NCBI RefSeq assembly: GCF_004343155.1
Contig: NZ_SMDC01000010.1
Coordinates: 1 to 64,000, forward strand
Reading direction: 5' to 3'
DNA from: Marichromatium gracile
Lineage (GTDB): Bacteria; Pseudomonadota; Gammaproteobacteria; Chromatiales; Chromatiaceae
DNA length: 64,000 bases
Part shown: one piece after another, positions 54,775-64,000 of the stretch
Layout: each line of letters opens with the position of its first letter
Numbering within the stretch: position 1 is the stretch's first letter
Made by a program: the position numbers and the translations under genes
Notes under the pieces: model-generated
The model's input: the letters and a program-made list of their open reading frames with translations, nothing else
What the model was told of the DNA's origin: nothing
Databases searched by the model: none

Positions 54775-56313
54775 TCACCCCGTCACCGGGCCTTCAGTCA
54801 CGCTTTCATCACTCTCGCGCCGCAACGCGCGCTTGAGGATCTTGCCCGAGGCGTTCTTCGGCAGCGCCGCGTGCAGCACCACCCGGCGTGGCACCTCGTG
54901 GCTGCCGAGGCGGTCGCGGCACCAGGCGCGCAGCTCGCCCGGCGTGACCTCGGCGGTGTCGGCGAGCGCCACGTGCGCCACCACCACCTCGCCGTGCCGG
55001 GGATCGGGATCGCCGACCACCGCCGCCTCGGCGACCGCCGGGTGGGCGTAGAGCGCCTCCTCGACCACCCGCGGATAGACATTCATGCCGTTGGTGATCA
55101 CCAGATCCTTGATGCGATCGACCAGATAGACATGACCATCGCCATCGATCCGCGCCAGGTCACCGGTACGGAACCAGTCGCCGTGAAAGCTCTCGCGGGT
55201 CGCCTCGGGCAGCCCCAGATAGCCGAGCATCACGTTGGGACCGCGCACGCACAACTCACCGGTCTCGCCACTGGGCAGCACCCGTCCGGCGCGATCGCGC
55301 ACCGTCAGCTCAACCCCCGGCAGCGCCGGACCGATCGAGCCCGGCTTGCGCGGCCCACTCGGACGATTGACGCTGAACACCGGGCTGCATTCGGTCGCGC
55401 CCGCGCCCTCCACCAGGAGGGTCGCGAAGCGCGTCTCGAACGCGCGCATCAACGCCGCCGGCAGCGCCGCACCACCACTGATGCACAGTCGCACCCCGCG
55501 CCACTGCTCGGCCAGGACCTCGGCATGACGCAACAACACGCCGTACATGCTCGGCACCCCGAGGAACACGGTAGCGCCATGCCGGGCGATCGCTTGGGTG
55601 ACCAGCCGCGGCTCGAAGCGCGGCACCGGGATCATCGCCAGCCCGTGGAGCAGCGGCGTGAGCATCGCGGTGGTGGCGGCGAAGGAGTGAAACAGCGGCA
55701 ACACCGCCAGCACGCGGTCGCCGGGCACCAGCTCGAAGCCCTGCCGGGACCCCTCGGCGTTGGCGATCAGGTTGGCGTGACTGAGCATCGCCCCCTTGGG
55801 CCGTCCGGTGGTCCCCGAGGTATAGAGCACTGCGGCAACCTCGGTGCCCGGCAGCGGCGACAGCGGCGGATGCGTGATCAGCGTGGCAAAGTCGGCTCGG
55901 GCGGCATCCAGCTCGATCCGTCTCGGTGACGCCGCGCTGCGCGCGCTGGCCGCCTCGGCGAGCGCAGCAAAGGCCGGCTGATGGAGCAACAGCGCCGGCC
56001 TTGCGTCATCGAGGATATAGGCGATCTCACGATCGCTCTGCAGCAGGTTGACCGGCACCACGGTGGCGCCGGCCTTGAGGATCGCGAGATAGGCGATGAC
56101 GAACTCACGCCCGTTGGCGCACAGCAGCGCGGCACGGGCATCGGGCTGCAGCCCGGCTGCCGCCAGCGCCCCGGCCATGGCATCGGAGGCGCGATCGAGC
56201 CCGGCATAGTCGAGCGCACCGGCCTCGTCGAACAGGGCGGGTGCCCCTTGGTGCGTGGCCGCGCACGCCCGGAACCGGGCGGCAATGTCCGTCAGCTCGA
56301 TCGCCCCCTCCAT
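54775..56313 (-). CDS. Long-chain fatty-acid-CoA ligase family protein
   Basis: A 512-aa AMP-forming ligase. The P-loop is LYTSGTTGRPKGAMLSHANL, the adenine-site motif is EGAGATECSPV (the family YGxTE position), and GDWFRTGDLARIDGDGHVYL and the C-terminal lysine motif KNASGKILKR are intact. It would make acyl-CoA from a fatty or other carboxylic acid and ATP. It lies 10 bp after hemN on the same strand. The exact acyl substrate is unknown. Confidence 0.9.
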   Translation of the reverse strand: MEGAIELTDIAARFRACAATHQGAPALFDEAGALDYAGLDRASDAMAGALAAAGLQPDARAALLCANGREFVIAYLAILKAGATVVPVNLLQSDREIAYILDDARPALLLHQPAFAALAEAASARSAASPRRIELDAARADFATLITHPPLSPLPGTEVAAVLYTSGTTGRPKGAMLSHANLIANAEGSRQGFELVPGDRVLAVLPLFHSFAATTAMLTPLLHGLAMIPVPRFEPRLVTQAIARHGATVFLGVPSMYGVLLRHAEVLAEQWRGVRLCISGGAALPAALMRAFETRFATLLVEGAGATECSPVFSVNRPSGPRKPGSIGPALPGVELTVRDRAGRVLPSGETGELCVRGPNVMLGYLGLPEATRESFHGDWFRTGDLARIDGDGHVYLVDRIKDLVITNGMNVYPRVVEEALYAHPAVAEAAVVGDPDPRHGEVVVAHVALADTAEVTPGELRAWCRDRLGSHEVPRRVVLHAALPKNASGKILKRALRRESDESVTEGPVTG

Positions 56314-56323
56314 GACCGCCGGC

Positions 56324-57709
56324 TCAGATGACCTTGGAGAAGCCGACCGGGCCGCTCTTGGCCGCGAGATAGGCGTCGAAGGTCATGCAGATGTTGCGCA
56401 CCAGCAGGCGACCGCGCGGCAGGATGCGGATCCGCTCGGCGTCGAGTTCGACCAAACCGTCCTCGACCATCACCTGCAGCTTGTCGAGCGCGTCGGCGAA
56501 GTAGGTCTTGAAGTCGATCCCCCAGGCGGCCTCGACGGCGGGGATGTCGAGCACGAAGTTGCAGATCAAGCGGGTGATGACGTCGCGACGGATGATGTCG
56601 TCACGAGTCAGCTCGATACCACGGAACACCGGCAGACGGCCGGCATCGATGGCGGCATAGTACTCGTCGAGCTCGCGCTGGTTCTGGCCGTAGGTGTTGT
56701 CGACCTTGCCGATCGAGGTCACGCCGATACCGATCAGGTCGCAGTCGGCGTGGGTCGAGTAGCCCTGGAAGTTGCGATACAGGGTACCGGCCTGCTGGGC
56801 GATGGCCAGCTCGTCGTCGGGACGGGCGAAGTGGTCCATGCCGATGTAGACATAGCCGGCGTCGGTCAGACGCTGGATGGTCGCCTGGAGGATGTCGAGC
56901 TTGACCTCGGCGGTCGGCAGGTCCTCGTCGCGGATGCGCCGCTGCGGCTTGAAGCGGGTGGGCAGGTGCGCGTAGTTGAAGATCGACAGACGCTGCGGGT
57001 TGACCGCGATCACCCGCTCGAGGGTGTTCATGAAGGTCTCGACCGACTGGAACGGCAGGCCGTAGATCAGGTCCAGGCTGATCGAGCGGAAGCCCTCGGC
57101 GCGCGCCGCCTCGAGCACCGCCATGGTCTCGGCCTCGCTCTGCACGCGGTTGACCGCCTTCTGCACCCGCTCGTCGAAGTCCTGCACGCCGAGACTCATG
57201 CGGTTGAAGCCGATGCGACGCAGCAACGCGATGGTGTTGGCGTCGGCCTCGCGCGGATCGATCTCGATCGAGTACTCACCGACCTCGTCGTCGGCGAGCT
57301 TGAAGTGACGACGGGTGGTCTCCATCAACTCGACCATCTGCTGGTCGTTGAGGAAGGTCGGGGTGCCGCCGCCCCAGTGCAGCTGCTCGACCACGCGGGA
57401 GTCGTCGAACAGCGCCCCCTGCATCTCCAGTTCGCGATAGACACGGTCGAGATAGGGCGCGACCCGCGAGCGGTCCTTGGTCACGACCTTGTTGCAGGCA
57501 CAGTAGAAGCAGACCGTGTCGCAGAACGGGATGTGGAAATAGATCGACAGCGGGCGGCCACTCTCGTTGCTGCGCGCGCAAGTGGCGCGGTAGGCCGCCT
57601 CATCGAAGGACGTATCGAACTCGACCGCGGTCGGATACGAGGTGTAGCGCGGACCGCTCTGGTCGTAGCGACGGATCAGCTCAATATCGAAGGAAACGCC
57701 TTGTTCCAC
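56324..57709 (-). CDS. hemN: Oxygen-independent coproporphyrinogen III dehydrogenase
   Basis: A 461-aa radical-SAM enzyme that makes protoporphyrinogen IX without oxygen, fitting anaerobic growth. The 4Fe-4S motif is CDTVCFYC (Cys63, Cys67, Cys70). The N-terminus RYTSYPTAVEFDTSF and FHIPFCDT, the IEIDPRE segment and RMSLGVQDFDERVQKAVNRV are diagnostic for true HemN. No FNR-type box was found before it. Confidence 0.96.
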   Translation of the reverse strand: MEQGVSFDIELIRRYDQSGPRYTSYPTAVEFDTSFDEAAYRATCARSNESGRPLSIYFHIPFCDTVCFYCACNKVVTKDRSRVAPYLDRVYRELEMQGALFDDSRVVEQLHWGGGTPTFLNDQQMVELMETTRRHFKLADDEVGEYSIEIDPREADANTIALLRRIGFNRMSLGVQDFDERVQKAVNRVQSEAETMAVLEAARAEGFRSISLDLIYGLPFQSVETFMNTLERVIAVNPQRLSIFNYAHLPTRFKPQRRIRDEDLPTAEVKLDILQATIQRLTDAGYVYIGMDHFARPDDELAIAQQAGTLYRNFQGYSTHADCDLIGIGVTSIGKVDNTYGQNQRELDEYYAAIDAGRLPVFRGIELTRDDIIRRDVITRLICNFVLDIPAVEAAWGIDFKTYFADALDKLQVMVEDGLVELDAERIRILPRGRLLVRNICMTFDAYLAAKSGPVGFSKVI

Positions 57710-57937
57710 CTAATCAACCCTCCAGCCGCACGGCGCCATGCATCCGGCCCGGTACGGCATTCTTCGTAACGCCCGTTCAGGCATCATCCCCGCCCACCGA
57801 GGCCCACCGGGGCGCGTCGATCTGCACGAGCAGGGTATGGAATGGAATCTCTTCCAGGAATCGGCCCGACGCCTCACTGCGCGACCACGAGCACCCGGCA
57901 GCGCGCCGGCACCGGGTTCGCGCGAGCGGCGTCGGTC

Positions 57938-58861
57938 TCATGCGGCGGCCGCCGCCGCGATCTCGGCGCGATGCGCCAGCAGTTGCTCGCGCGTCAACAC
58001 TAGCACGCCCTCTCCACCGCGCTCGAACTCCAGCCAGGTGAAGGGCACCTCGGGGAGGCGCTGCTCGAGCGCGAAGGCCGAGTTGCCGACCTCGAGGACC
58101 AGCACACCCTCGGGCTCGAGGTGGTGCGGGGCGCGCTCGAGGATGCGCAGCGCCAGCGCCAACCCCTCGTCGGCGGCGACCAGCCCGAGCTCGGGTTCAC
58201 GCAGGAACTCCTCGGGCAGGGTGTCGTACTCGTCGCGCGGCACATAGGGGGGGTTGGAGACGATGACGTCGTAGCGGATGTCGTCGAGCGCGGCGAAGAG
58301 ATCGGATTCGATCGCCCGCACCCGTTCATCGAGTCCGTAGCGCTCGATGTTCGCGCGCGCCACGGTCAGCGCCGCCGGCGAGAGATCGACCAGATCGACC
58401 TCGGCATCGGGCAGATGCAGCGCGGCGGCGATACCGATACAGCCACTGCCGGTACAGAGATCGAGCACCCGCTCGACCCGCGCCGGGTCGACCCAGGGAT
58501 CGAAACCGACCTCGAGCAGCTCGGCGATCGGCGAGCGCGGCACCAACACGTTGCTGTCGACGATGAACTCGAACCCGGAGAACCAGGCGCGACCGGTGAG
58601 ATAGGCCACCGGCACCCGCTCGCGGACGCGGCGCTCGATCAGTGCGGCAACGCGCTCGCGCTCGGCGAGGGTGAGTCGGCAGGAATGGAAGGCGGCGGGC
58701 AGGGAGTGATCCAGGTCGAGCGCGCCGAGCACCAGTTCGGCGGCCTCGTCGAGAGCGTTATCGGTCCCGTGACCGAAGAACAGGCCGGCGGCCTTGAAGC
58801 GACTCGCGCCCCAGCGCACGAAGTCCTGGATGGTGATCAATCCGTCGGGTTGTGCTGACAT
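57938..58861 (-). CDS. prmB: 50S ribosomal protein L3 glutamine N5-methyltransferase
   Basis: A 307-aa paralogue of PrmC that methylates a glutamine of ribosomal protein L3. SAM motif I is VLDLCTGSGCIGIAAALHLP and the glutamine motif is VSNPPYVPRDEYDTLP, whose EYDTLPEEF tail separates PrmB from PrmC. The C-terminus is alanine-rich. It is downstream of iscR with 171 bp between. E. coli prmB lies elsewhere, next to aroC. Confidence 0.94.
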   Translation of the reverse strand: MSAQPDGLITIQDFVRWGASRFKAAGLFFGHGTDNALDEAAELVLGALDLDHSLPAAFHSCRLTLAERERVAALIERRVRERVPVAYLTGRAWFSGFEFIVDSNVLVPRSPIAELLEVGFDPWVDPARVERVLDLCTGSGCIGIAAALHLPDAEVDLVDLSPAALTVARANIERYGLDERVRAIESDLFAALDDIRYDVIVSNPPYVPRDEYDTLPEEFLREPELGLVAADEGLALALRILERAPHHLEPEGVLVLEVGNSAFALEQRLPEVPFTWLEFERGGEGVLVLTREQLLAHRAEIAAAAAA

Positions 58862-59032
58862 CGCGGCTCAAGCATGGTCCGGTACATGGACTGGCGCCCG
58901 GACTCGTCCGCCACGCCAGGAAACAAGCCGCGAAGGATACCATCCTTGGCTCCCGCTGTTCAGTCGGTCGTCCACCGATACCGGGGCGCCCCCGCACCCG
59001 ACCGGGGACGGGCGGCCGAACGGCCAAGGACA

Positions 59033-59476
59033 TCAGGCCGCCCGGCGCTTGCCCTCGGCGGCCAGCACCTCGTCCTGACCACGCTCGACCAGATCCTGCA
59101 GCGAGATGTCGCTGAGGAACTGGAAGATCTGGTCACTGAGCTGGTCCCACAGATGATGGGTGAGACAGCGCTGGCCGTCGCGACAGTTCTCGCGTCCACC
59201 ACAGCGGGTGAACTCGACCCACTCGTCGACGGCGCAGATGATGTTGGCGATCGAGATCTCCTCGGCCGGCTTGCCGAGATAATAGCCGCCACCCGGTCCG
59301 CGCACGCCACGCACCAGCTGCTTGGCACGCAACGCCGCGAACAGCTGCTCGAGATAGGACAGCGAGATACCCTGATTCGCCGAGATATCGGCCAGGGTGA
59401 CCGGCCCCTTGCCCGCGTGGAGCGCCAGATCGAGCATGGCGGTCACCGCATATCTGCCCTTGGTAGAAAGTCTCAT
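59033..59476 (-). CDS. iscR: Fe-S cluster regulator IscR
   Basis: A 147-aa Rrf2-family regulator that senses cellular Fe-S status. The 2Fe-2S ligands Cys92, Cys98, Cys104 and His107 are at the same positions as in E. coli ([19 protein letters not shown]). The N-terminus [11 protein letters not shown] fixes the start at 59476. An IscR type-1 site lies upstream, indicating autoregulation. The expected iscSUA genes are absent: the next gene downstream is prmB. Confidence 0.94.
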   Translation of the reverse strand: MRLSTKGRYAVTAMLDLALHAGKGPVTLADISANQGISLSYLEQLFAALRAKQLVRGVRGPGGGYYLGKPAEEISIANIICAVDEWVEFTRCGGRENCRDGQRCLTHHLWDQLSDQIFQFLSDISLQDLVERGQDEVLAAEGKRRAA

Positions 59477-59541
59477 CGTCGAATGCCTGTATAAGGTATT
59501 GATTGACAAGGAGACCGAGTAGGACCCGATCACCCGACCCT

Positions 59542-59559
59542 CCTACTAAATTAGTCAAG
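59542..59559 (-). promoter_or_regulatory. IscR type-1 binding site before iscR
   Basis: On the minus strand TTGACTAATTTAGT matches the type-1 core YYGACTRWWWYAGT at all 14 positions. TTGACT would also serve as a -35 element. It lies about 65-80 bp before the iscR ATG. A -10 at the proper distance was not clear. Confidence 0.75.
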
Positions 59560-59632
59560 CAAAGGTCTATTTCAATACGTGCACTACGGTCGATGACGAC
59601 GGGCGGGTAGAGCGGGGAGGTGCGCGGGGCGT

Positions 59633-60142
59633 TCAAAGACAGGTCGGCAGCCGACGTCCGGAGGCTGTCGCCCCGGAGATGGCCGGCTGGGCGGCGAGGA
59701 AGCAGTGGCCCTGTCCCAGACAGTAGTCCAGCCACTTGGCGAGGAAGAGGTTGGCGCGCCACTTGTGCGCGAGCGTCGGCGGTGCATAGCCGTTGCGCAT
59801 CGACCACAGCGACTGCTCGAGCTCGAGCACCTCGAGCTGGCGGGCGTCGTGATAGGCGCGCAGGCGCGCATCCGGATCGCTGCGCACCCCGCCCTCCCCC
59901 GCCGGGAACAGGTGAGTCAGGCGCAGCAGGGTCATGTAACGGGTCTGCGACTCGACCTCGAGCACCAGGTCGACCCCGGAGGCGTGAGGCGACAGCCGCC
60001 GGCCCTCGAGCTGGCTCAGGTCCGGCGCCAGCCGCGCCAACCGGGCGAAGTTCTCCTCGCACAGCGCCAGCAGCGCACCCACGCTCGGGCGCGCGACCAG
60101 TGGCAGGGCGTCGGCCCAGGGATCGCTGGAGACTTGCATCAT
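59633..60142 (-). CDS. DUF1249 (YqiB-like) protein
   Basis: A 169-aa cytosolic protein with the DUF1249 landmarks LLALCEENFARLARLAPDLS, VESQTRYMTLLRLTHLFP and the segment DARLRAYHDARQLEVLELEQ. E. coli YqiB (140 aa) belongs to this family and has no defined function. The first ATG (60142) is followed by a second in-frame ATG three bases later. It lies between iscR and thioredoxin on the same strand. Confidence 0.82.
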   Translation of the reverse strand: MMQVSSDPWADALPLVARPSVGALLALCEENFARLARLAPDLSQLEGRRLSPHASGVDLVLEVESQTRYMTLLRLTHLFPAGEGGVRSDPDARLRAYHDARQLEVLELEQSLWSMRNGYAPPTLAHKWRANLFLAKWLDYCLGQGHCFLAAQPAISGATASGRRLPTCL

Positions 60143-60215
60143 TGCGTCCGATAAAAACGCCGACGCCGGGCTCGAGGCCCGGCGCCGAGACGTCGACTGG
60201 TTACGCCGCGAGCGT

Positions 60216-60590
60216 TCAGCCGTTCTGCGCGGTCTGCTGCTCGGCGACCTGGCGCTTGACCTCTTCCATATCGAGCTCGGCGGCCTTGGAGAGCAGCTCG
60301 CGGAAGGAGCGCTCGGGCAGCGCGCCGGGCTGGGAGAAGATGATGACCTGCTCGCGGAAGATCATCAGCGTGGGGATCGAGCGGATCTGGAAGTGTGCCG
60401 CCAGCTCCTGCTGCGCCTCGGTGTTGATCTTGGCGAAGACGATGTCCTCGTGATCCTCGGAGACCTTCTCGAAGGTCGGGGCGAAGGAGCGGCAGGGACC
60501 GCACCAGGGCGCCCAGAAATCGACGACGACGAAATCGTTGTCCTTGATGGTCTGTTCGAAGTTGTTGCTGTCGAGCTCCAAGACGGCCAT
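60216..60590 (-). CDS. Thioredoxin
   Basis: A 124-aa thioredoxin with the redox motif WCGPC (Cys30 and Cys33) after VVDFWAP and the cis-proline in IRSIPTLMIF. It is longer than E. coli TrxA (109 aa) by a short C-terminal tail (MEEVKRQVAEQQ). There is no N-terminal zinc-binding extension as in TrxC. It is a cytosolic disulfide reductase, 73 bp upstream of the DUF1249 gene. Confidence 0.94.
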   Translation of the reverse strand: MAVLELDSNNFEQTIKDNDFVVVDFWAPWCGPCRSFAPTFEKVSEDHEDIVFAKINTEAQQELAAHFQIRSIPTLMIFREQVIIFSQPGALPERSFRELLSKAAELDMEEVKRQVAEQQTAQNG

Positions 60591-60717
60591 GCGAATATCC
60601 TACTAGATAGCTAAAGATTGTCGGGCATATTAACAGAATCGCCATCCACTCGCAGATTCCGCAACCCGCCCGGGGCGCCGGTCCCTGTCACCGGGGACAG
60701 ACGACCGGCGACGACTG

Positions 60718-64000
<3,283 letters not shown>

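Noticed and set aside
57710-57937. FNR box before hemN
   Set aside because: A TTGAT half-site is present just upstream, but the second half-site ATCAA is missing at the required spacing.

Overview
The window looks like GC-rich chromosome of a gammaproteobacterium, most plausibly a halotolerant purple sulfur bacterium (Chromatiales). This rests on gene order typical of gammaproteobacteria (tRNA-tuf, ispE/tRNA-Gln/prs/rplY/pth, hemA-prfA-prmC, tig-clpP-clpX-lon-hupB-ppiD, htpG-adk) together with a two-gene de novo glycine betaine pathway of the kind known from halophilic phototrophs. No photosynthesis gene lies in the window, so the taxonomic placement is inference. Almost all of it is dense, ordinary housekeeping DNA. 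No CRISPR array, phage, insertion sequence or rRNA operon was seen.

Layout. 1-708 (minus): the start of tuf behind tRNA-Thr, tRNA-Gly and tRNA-Tyr, with a near-consensus sigma70 promoter. 962-9280: ugd, a FadL-type porin, pth, rplY, prs, tRNA-Gln, ispE and a large TPR protein. 9719-15687: hemA-prfA-prmC, an acyltransferase, an unrecognised 136-aa protein, moeB and a small membrane protein. 15672-21987: ubiA, recG, yjbQ, mltB, ridA and purC. 22298-25515: a possible nitrosative-stress cluster (cytochrome c-like lipoprotein, DUF302 protein, short Hcp behind an FNR-type box, and a Dnr/Crp-like regulator). 25680-31977: a DUF805 protein, then a MacAB-like export operon with a diguanylate cyclase inside it, two paralogous FtsX-type permeases and an Hpt protein at its end. 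32433-34093: glycine betaine synthesis. 34205-37210: a cold-shock protein, a 1-kb gene-free tract, a degenerate EAL protein and a DUF2061 protein with a Fur-like box. 37327-44030: a peptide-type ABC importer. 44414-54631: fabI, ppiD, two tRNAs, hupB, lon, clpX, clpP and tig. 54775-63499: an acyl-CoA ligase, hemN, prmB, iscR, yqiB-like, thioredoxin, adk and htpG. 63823-64000: the start of pgm.

Connections. The strongest non-housekeeping signals are regulatory: a product-inhibitable diguanylate cyclase translationally coupled to an export permease; hcp with a DNR/FNR-type box next to a regulator that carries the matching recognition-helix residues; a solitary iscR with a textbook type-1 IscR site; and a Fur-like box before a DUF2061 gene. 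A perfect 34-bp palindrome sits inside the importer's oppC-like gene. Nothing seen amounts to a clearly undescribed system. The c-di-GMP/exporter/Hpt operon and the cytochrome-DUF302-Hcp-regulator cluster are the best candidates for follow-up.
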